Positions 8,354-16,446 are shown, counted from the first letter of the stretch. The stretch is DNA of 64,000 nt from Brevibacillus reuszeri (GCF_001187725.1 NZ_LGIQ01000017.1:62001-126000), one strand, 5' to 3'. A program made the numbers and translations. Notes: generated from the sequence alone by a model not told the origin.

Positions 8354-8422
8354 GTTTGGACAGACATAAGCTCCCTCCCCTTGCTGTAGAATCTAGCATC
8401 CTGATACGACAGGAGGGGTTCG

Positions 8423-9727
8423 ATGAGAACGGCCGTCTACATGAGGGTCAGCACGGATGATCAGGCCAAGGAAGGATTTTCTATTCCCGCTCAACGAGAT
8501 AGGCTGCTCTCCTATATCCATTCCCAGGATTGGACGTTAGCTGACATTTATTCAGATGAAGGCGTCAGCGCCAAGGACACGAATCGCCCAGAGCTGACAC
8601 GCCTGCTCGAAGACGTCAGAGCAGGTCAGATTGATGTCGTGCTTGTCTATCGTCTTGACCGGCTCACCCGATCTGTTTTGGATCTGTACCAGCTCTTGCA
8701 GGAGTTTGATCGGCATGGGGTTCGCTTCAAAAGTAGTACGGAAGTTTATGATACGACGACAGCCATCGGACGTTTGTTTATTACGCTCGTCGCCGCTTTG
8801 GCTCAATGGGAGCGTGAAAACTTAGGGGAACGGGTAAAAATGGGGATGGGGCAAATGGTGCGTGAGCGCAAACGTCCTGGCGGTCCGCCCCCCTATGGGT
8901 ATGATCTGGTCGATGGGCAATTAATCGTAAATCCTGAGGAAGCAGCGGGAGTTCGCACCATGTTTGCGCAATATGCCCAGGGAGAATCACCACGACGAAT
9001 CGCTGAAGCAGCCAATCAACAAGGACTGCGGGGAAAGAATGGCGCGCTGTGGAGCGCAAGTGCTGTTTTGCGCCTGTTAAAAAATCCGGTTTATTATGGA
9101 GCACTTCGCTGGAATTACGCCAATACCGAGCAACGCCATAATCCCCCCGAGCATTGGCTGATCGAAGAAGAAGCGCATTCTGCGATCATCGAGGAAGCTT
9201 CCTACCTCCTCGTTCAAAACCGAATGACAGCACGCAGCACCAAGCATCCGCGCACCCTTGGCTCGTCATTTCTCTTTTCCGGCATTCTTCATTGCTCACG
9301 CTGCGGATCAGCCATGCGAGGAAAAACAACCCGTACCAAACGATCCGCGGGAGGGCACTATACGCATTATTATTATTGGTGCAAAAAGAAGGTGGCAGGC
9401 TCATGTAACGCTCCAGCCATACGCCAGGACTGGATTGAGCAGCTGATTATAAAAGAGCTGTCGCGTTATTTTGTGGAGTCGATAACTGCTGCATCGGAAG
9501 CAGCTGGCGTTTTGCAAAAACAAAGGAGGCTAAAAACCCCACAGCCCCCCTCCTCATTCAACGATAAAGAACGAGAGCAGCTTACAAACTGGAATGATGT
9601 TTGGCTTTGTGCAACAGAAGATGAGCGAAAATTACTTGTCAGCTGCCTCATCAAGCATCTGGAAGCAGAAATGGATCCGACGGCGAAAAGTCGCTCGATC
9701 CGTCTCACACGACTCGACTTTCATTAG
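8423..9727 (+). CDS. serine recombinase (SpoIVCA/Ccr-type)
   Basis: The protein has 434 residues from ATG 8423 behind AGGAGGGG. The N-terminal resolvase domain carries the nucleophile Ser10 in YMRVST and the arginine-rich catalytic block [10 protein letters not shown] (75-84). A Recombinase domain follows ([26 protein letters not shown] at 211-226), then a zinc ribbon with C291, C294, C320 and C328. SpoIVCA is about 500 residues. Here the part after the ribbon is short (~105 residues), leaving little room for the long coiled coil that controls directionality in many large serine integrases. The gene ends 28 bases from the right attachment core, the usual place for the enzyme that moves its own element. 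Confidence 0.95.
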   Translation: MRTAVYMRVSTDDQAKEGFSIPAQRDRLLSYIHSQDWTLADIYSDEGVSAKDTNRPELTRLLEDVRAGQIDVVLVYRLDRLTRSVLDLYQLLQEFDRHGVRFKSSTEVYDTTTAIGRLFITLVAALAQWERENLGERVKMGMGQMVRERKRPGGPPPYGYDLVDGQLIVNPEEAAGVRTMFAQYAQGESPRRIAEAANQQGLRGKNGALWSASAVLRLLKNPVYYGALRWNYANTEQRHNPPEHWLIEEEAHSAIIEEASYLLVQNRMTARSTKHPRTLGSSFLFSGILHCSRCGSAMRGKTTRTKRSAGGHYTHYYYWCKKKVAGSCNAPAIRQDWIEQLIIKELSRYFVESITAASEAAGVLQKQRRLKTPQPPSSFNDKEREQLTNWNDVWLCATEDERKLLVSCLIKHLEAEMDPTAKSRSIRLTRLDFH

Positions 9728-9733
9728 CTCGGA

Positions 9734-9766
9734 TTTTGCCTCTATGGGAGTCAGTGGTTCCCCACT
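9734..9766. repeat. right attachment junction (recombinase arm plus core)
   Basis: Arm TTTTGCCTCTATG (9734-9746) precedes core GGTTCCCCACT (9756-9766). In a circularised element the two arms would flank the core as a 52-bp site centred between the fourth and fifth core bases, giving a predicted asymmetric TC crossover dinucleotide. Confidence 0.85.
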
Positions 9767-10022
9767 TGGTTTGGAAAACTCTGTAACAGCAGGTATCATT
9801 AGCGCAAAAAATCGACGCCTGCAGGTAGCCAAGAGATTGTATGAGGAAATTTTCCAAACAGATGCCGCAATTAATCCCGGTAATAGCGGCGGTCCGTTGA
9901 TCAATTTGAATGGCGAAGTAATCGGTCTGAATGCCTTTATCATTCAATCGAGCCAATGTCTGGGCTTTGCGATTGGAATTGATGCGCTGAAGCAGCAGCT
10001 TGATCAATATGTCTTCAAATGA
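9756..10022 (+). pseudogene. HtrA-like serine protease, 3' part
   Basis: From the right core the frame reads [18 protein letters not shown] and on through [19 protein letters not shown], which holds the nucleophile of the HtrA family (Ser196 in the rejoined 240-residue protein). The stop is TGA 10020-10022. The product ends just after the protease domain, with no PDZ domain, so the complete protein would be a minimal single-domain HtrA. This part has no ribosome site or start of its own. In the integrated state it should not give an active enzyme, because His90 and Asp120 are encoded 3.2 kb away. Confidence 0.9.
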
Positions 10023-10040
10023 GAAGCAGGGCTGGAATAG

Positions 10041-10070
10041 AAAAAACCCCGTCTACCGGGACGGGGCTTG
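10041..10070 (-). terminator. terminator overlapping the end of the 48-residue gene
   Basis: CCCCGTC/GACGGGG stem with TTTTTT following on the minus strand (AAAAAA at 10041-10046 on the plus strand). The stop codon of the small gene lies in the loop. Confidence 0.8.
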
Positions 10071-10199
10071 CTTCTCGAATGCGATGAGGTAAATGTCTTG
10101 ACCTTCGTGGTTAATCTGTTCTTCTGCCTGTTTCAAATGTTGCAGCTGTGCGGCCGTCAGCTGCGCGATAGGCAGATCAGTAAGTGAATTTGGCTCCAT
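10053..10199 (-). CDS. 48-residue protein of unknown function
   Basis: ATG 10199 to TAG 10053 is an open frame of 48 codons, preceded on the minus strand by GGAGG with an 11-base spacer. The peptide is soluble and mostly helical (LTAAQLQHLKQAEEQI) and ends in a short strand-like GQDIYLIAFEK. A terminator directly overlaps its end, supporting it as a real transcript. It lies 65 bases after the DUF2325 gene on the same strand, so the two may be cotranscribed. I do not recognise a family. Confidence 0.6.
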   Translation of the reverse strand: MEPNSLTDLPIAQLTAAQLQHLKQAEEQINHEGQDIYLIAFEKQAPSR

Positions 10200-10264
10200 G
10201 CGTCGTCATTCCTCCATCAGTATCAGACTCGTTACGTAGTCTGTCCAGATCAGGAAGTATGTAT

Positions 10265-10546
10265 TTACGCAGTCATATCAAATGCTTTGGCAATGGCAGC
10301 ACATGAGCGTTTACAAAAGAGAATCGGCAGCTCGCGGTCTTTCGCCTGGCTTTTTACTGTTTTCGCCAGATTATGGTTGACGAAGTCAGTCAGGACAAGA
10401 ATCATATGGATGCCTGAAGGAATTTTTACGCCGGTTTGCGAGCTTTTGCGCCCCGTTACGTGATGGATTTCCCGGAAGCCTTGTCCTTGCAGCAGCTCAA
10501 TAATATTCCCGAGGCGATCTCCGCCGATTACTAAAATGGATGACAT
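10265..10546 (-). CDS. DUF2325 domain protein
   Basis: The protein has 93 residues from ATG 10546 behind AAAGGAGG. A short Rossmann-like opening (SILVIGGDRLGNI), the GI.MILVLTDFVNHNLA segment and the C-terminal CKRSC pair are characteristic of DUF2325. These are small cytoplasmic proteins of unknown function, often with conserved cysteines, found alone or at the end of larger proteins. It is divergent from the encapsulin operon, and the shared spacer has a strong Fur box next to its predicted -35 (TTGACT, complement of 10604-10609). An iron-linked role is a reasonable inference from this position only. Confidence 0.85.
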   Translation of the reverse strand: MSSILVIGGDRLGNIIELLQGQGFREIHHVTGRKSSQTGVKIPSGIHMILVLTDFVNHNLAKTVKSQAKDRELPILFCKRSCAAIAKAFDMTA

Positions 10547-10632
10547 AACATGTTACCTCCTTTAATTTGGGTGTGCATTTGATTTATGTTTTTGTTCTCA
10601 GTCAGTCAATTGATAATGAATATCACTCTTAT

Positions 10633-10647
10633 TGATAAATATTATCA
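10633..10647. promoter_or_regulatory. Fur box between DUF2325 and IMEF/encapsulin operons
   Basis: TGATAAATATTATCA matches the 7-1-7 Bacillus Fur consensus TGATAATNATTATCA at 13 of 14 specified positions. A second partial box (GATAATGAATATCA) lies at 10612-10625. Fur control of the divergent genes is expected. Confidence 0.75.
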
Positions 10648-10759
10648 TTCCCAATTAGCTTTGACAATACTCTCCACGATAACTTTTTTGTAAAAATAGA
10701 AAACTAAACAAAACGGACTCGACATTTTTCATAGAAAGCATGGAAATTGTACATAGTTG

Positions 10760-10789
10760 TTGCCCGGTGCATTTTTCCAACGGTATAAT
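10760..10789 (+). promoter_or_regulatory. sigma-A promoter of the IMEF-encapsulin operon
   Basis: TTGCCC (10760-10765), an 18-base spacer and TATAAT (10784-10789), 34 bases before the IMEF start codon. Confidence 0.8.
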
Positions 10790-10823
10790 GAATAAATAGA
10801 TCGCAATAAGGAGGTGGCGTAGG

Positions 10824-11423
10824 GTGCAAGAAATTTCACAGCTGCACGCCATTTTTGATCGCACAAGAGGTTATATCAATCGTTTCATGGGGATCATCCA
10901 GCCGATTATTGACGCTGCCCAGGACGAGCATACGCGCCTGTATTACCACCATATTTTGGAGGAAGAAGAACAGCGTATGGGACGCCTGCAAGAGCTCATT
11001 CCTTATCTGGAATCGCTGGCTGCTGAGAATAAGACGGACAAGCTGAGTGACCGGGAGCTGTCGCAAATGCTTTCCGATATTAATTTGGAGCGTTTTGGGC
11101 TGCACAACTTCCGCGAGCATCTGGAGTTGTCTTTGTATGAGTTCCAGGATGATGCGACTCGCCAAGTCCTTGACGGAATGCGCGAAAAAACGCATGAGGA
11201 CTATTTGCATGTGAAGGAAATGATGGCGACACTGAGCAGCAGATTTTCCGATGTGTACCAAGCAGATCTGACAGACCACGATGAAGGGCACGACATTCAT
11301 CAGGTGGACCATCTCAAAGCCTCTGCTTCTGCTCCGCACGGTGTTGCATCCGTGATCAAGCACTCCCCCGCTCCTACCCCTGCCAAAAAAGGACTGACGG
11401 TAGGCAGCTTGAAAGGAAAGTAA
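10824..11423 (+). CDS. IMEF encapsulin cargo, ferritin-like iron-mineralising protein
   Basis: The protein has 199 residues from GTG 10824 with AAGGAGGTGG upstream. The first ~150 residues are helical and rich in acidic residues and His (DEHTRLYYHHILEEEEQRM; MREKTHEDYLHVKEMM), fitting the ferritin-like four-helix fold of iron-mineralising encapsulin-associated Firmicute cargo. A flexible Ala/Pro/Lys-rich linker leads to the C-terminal TVGSLKGK, the known targeting-peptide type that binds the inside of the shell. The shell gene follows after 36 bases, so the two form one operon. Role: iron oxidation and storage inside the nanocompartment. A Fur box upstream fits iron regulation. Confidence 0.93.
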   Translation: MQEISQLHAIFDRTRGYINRFMGIIQPIIDAAQDEHTRLYYHHILEEEEQRMGRLQELIPYLESLAAENKTDKLSDRELSQMLSDINLERFGLHNFREHLELSLYEFQDDATRQVLDGMREKTHEDYLHVKEMMATLSSRFSDVYQADLTDHDEGHDIHQVDHLKASASAPHGVASVIKHSPAPTPAKKGLTVGSLKGK

Positions 11424-11459
11424 GAAAATCACGATCCTTTATGACTTGGAGGTTACGCT

Positions 11460-12308
11460 ATGGACAAGCTTCGTAAATACCCTGACTCCCCATTGACCCA
11501 TGATGAATGGAATCAAATGGACGCAACTGTAATCGACATGGCCCGCCGCCAGCTGGTTGGACGCCGTTTTATCGATATATACGGACCACTCGGAGAAGGC
11601 ATTCAAACCATTACAAACGACGTGTATGATGAATCCCGCTTTGGCGGACTCTCTCTGCGCGGGGAATCGCTCGAAATGACGCAGCCTAGTCGCCGTGTCA
11701 GCATGACGATCCCGATTCTTTACAAAGATTTCATGCTCTACTGGCGTGATGTGGCGCAAGCTCGCACATTGGGCATGCCACTCGATATGAGTGCTGCTGC
11801 CAACGCTGCTGCTGGCGGTGCACTGATGGAAGACGATCTCATTTTCAACGGTGCTGCTGAATTCGATCTGCCTGGCCTGATGAATGTCAAGGGTCGTCTC
11901 ACCCATCTGAAAAGCGACTGGATGGAATCCGGCAATGCATTTGCTGACATCGTAGAAGCTCGAAACAAGCTTTTGAAAATGGGACATAGCGGCCCGTACG
12001 CGCTGGTCGTCTCCCCGGAGCTGTATTCGCTCCTGCACCGTGTGCATAAAGGCACCAACGTACTGGAGATTGAGCATGTACGCAATCTGGTGACTGACGG
12101 TGTCTACCAGTCTCCTACGATCAAAGGACGCTCCGGCGTTCTCGTAGCAACTGGTCGTCACAATCTCGACCTCGCGATTGCTGAGGACTTCGATTCTGCT
12201 TTCCTCGGCGACGAGCAAATGAACAGCCTGTTCCGTGTGTATGAGTGCGTAGTACTGCGCATCAAGCGTCCAAGCGCTATTTGCACTCTGGAAGAAACGG
12301 AAGAATAA
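11460..12308 (+). CDS. encapsulin shell protein (family 1, HK97 fold)
   Basis: The protein has 282 residues from ATG 11460 with TTGGAGG upstream. It resembles family-1 encapsulins throughout: N-terminal LTHDEWNQMDATVIDMARRQLVGRRFIDIYGPLGEG, the central SRRVSMTIPILYKDFMLYWRD segment, AFADIVEARNKLLKMGHSGPYALVVSPELY, and the C-terminal FRVYECVVLRIKRPSAICTLE. It self-assembles into a hollow cytoplasmic shell that packages the IMEF cargo encoded just upstream. Related IMEF systems form large T=4 shells; the geometry here is inferred. A terminator follows at 12325, ending the operon. Confidence 0.95.
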   Translation: MDKLRKYPDSPLTHDEWNQMDATVIDMARRQLVGRRFIDIYGPLGEGIQTITNDVYDESRFGGLSLRGESLEMTQPSRRVSMTIPILYKDFMLYWRDVAQARTLGMPLDMSAAANAAAGGALMEDDLIFNGAAEFDLPGLMNVKGRLTHLKSDWMESGNAFADIVEARNKLLKMGHSGPYALVVSPELYSLLHRVHKGTNVLEIEHVRNLVTDGVYQSPTIKGRSGVLVATGRHNLDLAIAEDFDSAFLGDEQMNSLFRVYECVVLRIKRPSAICTLEETEE

Positions 12309-12324
12309 ATCGCTTTCTATGAAA

Positions 12325-12366
12325 AAGGCGTAACCATTGACAAATGTCACATTGGTTACGCCTTTG
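12325..12366. terminator. bidirectional terminator
   Basis: AAAGGCGTAACCA pairs with TGGTTACGCCTTT, with T-rich tracts either side. It serves the encapsulin operon and the convergent germination operon, whose last stop (12356) lies within it. Confidence 0.85.
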
Positions 12367-13474
12367 CTTTTTCATTTGAGCTTTTTCCCAAACGTGATCG
12401 AATCCAATCCACAACCAAATAAAGAATCGGAATTGCCTCTGTCACGATCAAAAACATCACTTCACCATGCCCCATTAAACGCGCCAGGTCTGCTCCTGTC
12501 CTTACCATAAAAATGGATATCCCTGCCATCAATACTGTCATCGATAAAGATAACGGCTTGTGATCCTGGAGAGAAAAACTATGGGTAAGGATGAGGACTG
12601 CAACATACAGGAACAGACTGATTTTAATAAAGAGGCTGGTCAACCAAATCGCGATCAGCACCGGGTCCAGGTTTTCCAAAAAATATCCGGCTCGTATATA
12701 GCGGATCAGTTCTAGCTCGGGGTAGATCAAATTGCTTGTCAGGTCAGGACCAAAGATCAAGATCGTGGGTATCAGATTCGAGAAAATAATGAAAAGGGAA
12801 GTAACAGTCGCCCATACTAACGACTTCATCGTTTTTTGCTGATTGGAGAAAAAAGGAAAAAGAAATAGGATAAAGCTCATTTGTCCGTACAAGGACGCAA
12901 CCAAATAACTGGCACTGCCAATGCCCTCCCAATTAAAATGGTTGAAAAAGGCAACGCTCATGTCCTTGTTCATTTCTCCCATGACAAACATAGGAATGAG
13001 CAGCATCCCAATCATCGTCAGGAAAAAGATCCCCTGTGCGCATCGAAAAATGGTCTGAACCCCTGAACGCACAGCGTAGGCAACACAAATACAGAAAATG
13101 AAGGTTACAGCCCAATCAGGTGTATCTGGCAAAAAAACTTCAACCAAAAAATCCTGCATTTCCCTCAAGACAAAAGCAGCTGAGAACAAATAAGAGAAAA
13201 TCATGATCAAAACCAACGGATAATGAAGCCAGCTGCCCACGATTTCTTTTCCATAATGACTAAAGAATCTTGTTGGTCGCCTCTTCGCCAAGCGATACGA
13301 AAAGTAAGGAAAGAGCAAGCCGCACAATGAACCGATCAGTAAGGAAACCCACACGCCAAACTTGGCTTCACCCACCAACGCGCCTTGTCGAAAACTGAGA
13401 ATGGTTGTAAAAAGATATTGCGAGAAGAGCATGTACAGTTGGGTTGGGGTGACCTTCTCGTACTTATCATTCAT
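12356..13474 (-). CDS. spore germination receptor B subunit (GerAB/GerKB type)
   Basis: An integral membrane protein of 372 residues from ATG 13474 (ATG 13483 is possible). It has about ten hydrophobic segments and the family opening KVTPTQLYMLFSQYLFTTILSF. GerAB-type subunits are APC-superfamily transporters that carry the germinant-binding site in the inner spore membrane. It is the last gene of an A-C-D-B operon and overlaps the D gene by 8 bases. The ligand cannot be deduced. Expression in the forespore under sigma-G is expected for this family. Confidence 0.93.
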   Translation of the reverse strand: MNDKYEKVTPTQLYMLFSQYLFTTILSFRQGALVGEAKFGVWVSLLIGSLCGLLFPYFSYRLAKRRPTRFFSHYGKEIVGSWLHYPLVLIMIFSYLFSAAFVLREMQDFLVEVFLPDTPDWAVTFIFCICVAYAVRSGVQTIFRCAQGIFFLTMIGMLLIPMFVMGEMNKDMSVAFFNHFNWEGIGSASYLVASLYGQMSFILFLFPFFSNQQKTMKSLVWATVTSLFIIFSNLIPTILIFGPDLTSNLIYPELELIRYIRAGYFLENLDPVLIAIWLTSLFIKISLFLYVAVLILTHSFSLQDHKPLSLSMTVLMAGISIFMVRTGADLARLMGHGEVMFLIVTEAIPILYLVVDWIRSRLGKSSNEKAKA

Positions 13475-13703
13475 TCTTTTCATTACTCCACACGATGAAC
13501 TTTTCCATTGGATCAAATACCATTTCGATGACATCCGCGAGCATAAATTGATCTCTGAAGAAATACAAGGCTTCCATGCTCAGGAACGTAAAGATCACAA
13601 AAGCAAATACAATGCGATAGGTCCGTACAGTCCGGTTTTTACAGTATAGATATCGCCATTCAAAAAATAATAAACATGCATAAATAATCGCGATGATGAT
13701 CAT
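13467..13703 (-). CDS. germination receptor D subunit (small two-helix membrane protein)
   Basis: The product has 78 residues from ATG 13703, overlapping the C gene stop in an ATGA. Two hydrophobic helices (MIIIAIIYACLLFFEW and RIVFAFVIFTFLSMEALYFF) are separated by a short basic loop, followed by an acidic tail. Small two-helix D proteins sit within or beside many Bacillus germinant-receptor operons and modulate receptor activity. Position between C and B with translational overlap at both ends supports this call. Too hydrophobic and short for finer classification. Confidence 0.8.
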   Translation of the reverse strand: MIIIAIIYACLLFFEWRYLYCKNRTVRTYRIVFAFVIFTFLSMEALYFFRDQFMLADVIEMVFDPMEKFIVWSNEKNE

Positions 13704-14905
13704 TTTTTTCCCTCCGGATGTGACGTCTTCCGAATTTTCGTCGGCTCTTTGACACTTCCTATCCGTTTTATCGTAATATCTGCTTCCGTAATGATTTTTA
13801 TCTGACGGCTGTATAGTTCTCTCCATCGCGTGGCAAGGGTATTCCATTCTTTTGGATAATGCCAATCGACATACTGGCCAAATGAAAATACATCAGCTCC
13901 CGCCCTCCTCGCCTTATCAATCGCTCCGTTCATTCTCTCCTCGACCAGAAGTTCAATTCCCCTCTCGAGTTTTTTACGCTGGAGCGGATCTTGCAAATTC
14001 ACATTGGAATCTGATGAAATAAGCGAAGCCTCTGCTTTTGTCTTGATCAATATCGTGACCTGATCACCCGAAATAGATGGCTTGATTTGCGTGCGGGCTT
14101 TGTTGATCATGTAGTTCACACTTTTTCCATCCGTGGAAGAGCGAACGGAAATCTCGGCATCCTTCAGCTGTCCCAATATCCACAGAGCCCCTCTCATCTC
14201 ATCTGTGGAGAGCTTCTTCTGGAGCTTTCCTTCTCTGAAAATAGCTGCCCCATCTGTTCCTAACCATTGGACTACTTCTGGCTTTTCACCTGGCATATTC
14301 TTGGCCTCGATCTTTAACAAGGGCAGGATCATGTCTCCCCCACGATACGTCGTGATCAAGCAATCTGTTGTCGTTGTATTTACCGTCACATGCTCTCTCC
14401 CGTAAGAAATCAGAATATCAGCCGGGAATCGTTCAAATACGATGGGAACCATAGTTAAGTCCAGAACTCTTCCCTCTGTCACAAACAGATCGGCATTGAT
14501 ATGAAACCTCGGTTCACGTGCAATAAACTCCAAAATAGGGGTAATCCCTTCTTTGGCCAGTTCATGACCAATGACCACTACACTGGTTTGTCCAAATGTA
14601 ATTTTTCGAGAAAGATCAGATTGGATAGAGCGATAGGCTTCTCCGATGTCTTGACCCGTCTTGGTCACATACGTATATGGCTTGCCGGTTTGCGTGCCAC
14701 CTGTTCCCGCTTGCCCCGGAATCAACCGATTCGGCAGAGGAAAAGCAAGCGTCAATTCAACACCAGACTCGGCCTTATCTACCAAAAGCATGCGGGCAAA
14801 GCTTCTGTTGTTTAATTCTACAGAAGACCAGCAGCCCGTTGTCAGCAGCAGGGGGAGCATCGCAATAAAGATGATCAGCTTTTGCAATGGCGGATTCGCT
14901 CTCAA
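13700..14905 (-). CDS. spore germination receptor C subunit, lipoprotein (GerAC type)
   Basis: The protein has 401 residues from TTG 14905, overlapping the A gene stop (TTGA). A signal peptide ends in the lipobox LTTGC with lipidated Cys25, followed by WSSVELNNRSF, the classical GerAC opening. The rest is the three-domain GerAC fold on the outer face of the inner spore membrane, including EFIAREPRFHINADLFVTEG and a C-terminal RAGADVFSFGQYVDWHYPKEW segment. It works with the A and B subunits in nutrient germination. Confidence 0.95.
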   Translation of the reverse strand: MRANPPLQKLIIFIAMLPLLLTTGCWSSVELNNRSFARMLLVDKAESGVELTLAFPLPNRLIPGQAGTGGTQTGKPYTYVTKTGQDIGEAYRSIQSDLSRKITFGQTSVVVIGHELAKEGITPILEFIAREPRFHINADLFVTEGRVLDLTMVPIVFERFPADILISYGREHVTVNTTTTDCLITTYRGGDMILPLLKIEAKNMPGEKPEVVQWLGTDGAAIFREGKLQKKLSTDEMRGALWILGQLKDAEISVRSSTDGKSVNYMINKARTQIKPSISGDQVTILIKTKAEASLISSDSNVNLQDPLQRKKLERGIELLVEERMNGAIDKARRAGADVFSFGQYVDWHYPKEWNTLATRWRELYSRQIKIITEADITIKRIGSVKEPTKIRKTSHPEGKK

Positions 14906-16446
14906 TCTCCCATCTCCTCATCTTCCTCTCCCGGTTTGCTGGACTTTGGTTTTGGCTGCCTCCACTTGTTTAGCTTCTCATGATACGGTCTTTTCCGCAT
15001 GAACCACCACGGTGCGCGAATAAGCGTGTCTTTCAGATCACTGACAACGAATGGTGTAACAGGTGTCAAATAAGGAGTTCCCATTGAGCGTAAATTGATG
15101 AGATGGATGTAGAGCAAAAGTAACCCACATGCAATCCCGAACAGACCGAATATCCCAGCCAGAATCATGATCGGAAACCGGAGAAATCGAACAGCAAGAC
15201 CCAGATCAAAATGTGGAATAATGAACGAAGCAATCCCTGTAAAGGAAACGATGATGACCATTGCCGCAGAGACGATTCCAGCCTGCACTGCTGCTGTCCC
15301 GATGATCAACGCCCCAATAATCGATACAGCCTGTCCAATCGACTTGGGAATTCGTACAGCAGCTTCTCTCAATGCCTCAAAGGATATTTCCATGATGAAT
15401 GCTTCAACTAGGGCAGGAAACGGCACAACTTCGCGTGATGCGGTAATCGTAATCAATAGTTTGGAAGGTATCATTTCGGGATGAAACGTCGTGATTGCGA
15501 TGTAAAAGGACGGAAGGAGCAGCGAGATAAAGACGAACAAATAGCGAATCCAGCGTATCCAGGTCCCCGCCACATACCTCTGGTAGTAATCCTCTGCGGA
15601 TTGGAGCAGCATGAACAGCGTAACAGGAACAATCAAAACCATCGGCGAGCCATCGACAATGACAGCCAGTCGTCCTTCGAGCAGTGCAGCAGTGACGACG
15701 TCAGGTCGTTCCGTGTATTGCACCTGCGGAAAAGGCGAAAAGGGAGAACTGTCCAGATGCTCCTCTAAATAGCTGCTGCCCAGCACTCCGTCTATCTTGA
15801 TTTGCGACAAAACGGTTCGAACCTTTTCAATCAGCTCATTGTCACAAAGTCCTTGGATATGAAGCATCATCACTTTCGTTTGTGTATAGGTGCCAATATG
15901 CATGGTTTCCGTCTTGAAATCCGGTGACTTCAGCCGTTTTCGAATGAGTGACAAGTTGTCGTCAGCACTTTCGATAAAGGCTTCTCTGGGCCCTCGAACC
16001 GTTGCTTCACTTGTTGGCTCATCAATGGCTCTTCCTTTGACAAATGGCAGCTTAAATCGGATTGCCCTCTGCTCATCCTCTATGACAAAGAGAACCCGAC
16101 CTTCGACTACGGCATTTGGCCCAGCCTCAAGTGGAATCACTTCATAGTTTGAAACGGGCAGCTGCTTACGCTCAAAAATGGAGACACGAAATTCTTCGTC
16201 AGTGCTCGCATCCAATGAAAAAATCGCCCGCAGCACTTCCTCCTGAATGTTTTTTTGATCGGTCAACCCCGCCACGTAAACTAGTGCACACTTTTGATGA
16301 AATCGCGATTCAAACGTATGAATGACTAAATCCGAGCAATTGGCCAGCCGTTCTTTCAGCCAGCTCAATTGATCATGAATCGGGCCCATATCATCTGTAT
16401 GCTGCCCAGTCCTGCCCCCACTTCTGATTCCCCATTTTCGATCCAC
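14902..16446 (-). CDS. spore germination receptor A subunit (GerAA/GerKA type)
   Basis: The protein has 514 residues from GTG 16446 with GGGGGAG upstream. A large soluble N-terminal half (GRVLFVIEDEQRAIRFKLP, RGPREAFIESADDNLSLIRKRL) is followed by the membrane half, with SLLLPSFYIAITTFHPEMIP, ASREVVPFPALVEAFIMEISFEALREA and three later helices. These are hallmarks of GerA-family A subunits, which form oligomeric channels in the inner spore membrane. It is the first gene of the operon. A weak sigma-G-like pair (AGAATA / CAAGGCTA, complement of 16501-16531) lies upstream but is uncertain. Confidence 0.95.
   Translation of the reverse strand: MDRKWGIRSGGRTGQHTDDMGPIHDQLSWLKERLANCSDLVIHTFESRFHQKCALVYVAGLTDQKNIQEEVLRAIFSLDASTDEEFRVSIFERKQLPVSNYEVIPLEAGPNAVVEGRVLFVIEDEQRAIRFKLPFVKGRAIDEPTSEATVRGPREAFIESADDNLSLIRKRLKSPDFKTETMHIGTYTQTKVMMLHIQGLCDNELIEKVRTVLSQIKIDGVLGSSYLEEHLDSSPFSPFPQVQYTERPDVVTAALLEGRLAVIVDGSPMVLIVPVTLFMLLQSAEDYYQRYVAGTWIRWIRYLFVFISLLLPSFYIAITTFHPEMIPSKLLITITASREVVPFPALVEAFIMEISFEALREAAVRIPKSIGQAVSIIGALIIGTAAVQAGIVSAAMVIIVSFTGIASFIIPHFDLGLAVRFLRFPIMILAGIFGLFGIACGLLLLYIHLINLRSMGTPYLTPVTPFVVSDLKDTLIRAPWWFMRKRPYHEKLNKWRQPKPKSSKPGEEDEEMGD

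Larger units (their letters stand above)
6590..9766. mobile_element. 3.2-kb serine-recombinase element interrupting an HtrA-like gene
   Basis: Both ends carry the identical 11-mer GGTTCCCCACT (6590-6600 and 9756-9766) in the same orientation and codon phase. Deleting one repeat unit (3,166 bp) fuses GEWVISIGSPL to [14 protein letters not shown], the expected HtrA sequence. The cargo is a YheC/YheD gene (-), an HxlR gene (+) and a serine recombinase (+) ending 28 bases before the right core. Small recombinase-bearing elements inside sporulation genes (skin in sigK and others) are a known theme, in which excision restores the gene during development. Whether this one excises, and when, cannot be read from the sequence. 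Confidence 0.93.

Noticed and set aside
8354-8422. Sporulation (sigma-E or sigma-K) promoter for the recombinase
   Set aside because: I looked for CATA-type -10 elements; only weak matches with wrong spacing were found, so timing of expression cannot be claimed.
9594-9755. Possible upstream start for the protease 3' part inside the recombinase gene
   Set aside because: That reading is out of frame with the recombinase and has no ribosome site; the real upstream partner is the 5' part at 6134-6600.
11439-12350. 303-codon minus-strand frame opposite the encapsulin gene
   Set aside because: It is fully antisense to a clear encapsulin sequence and crosses the terminator, with no family resemblance.
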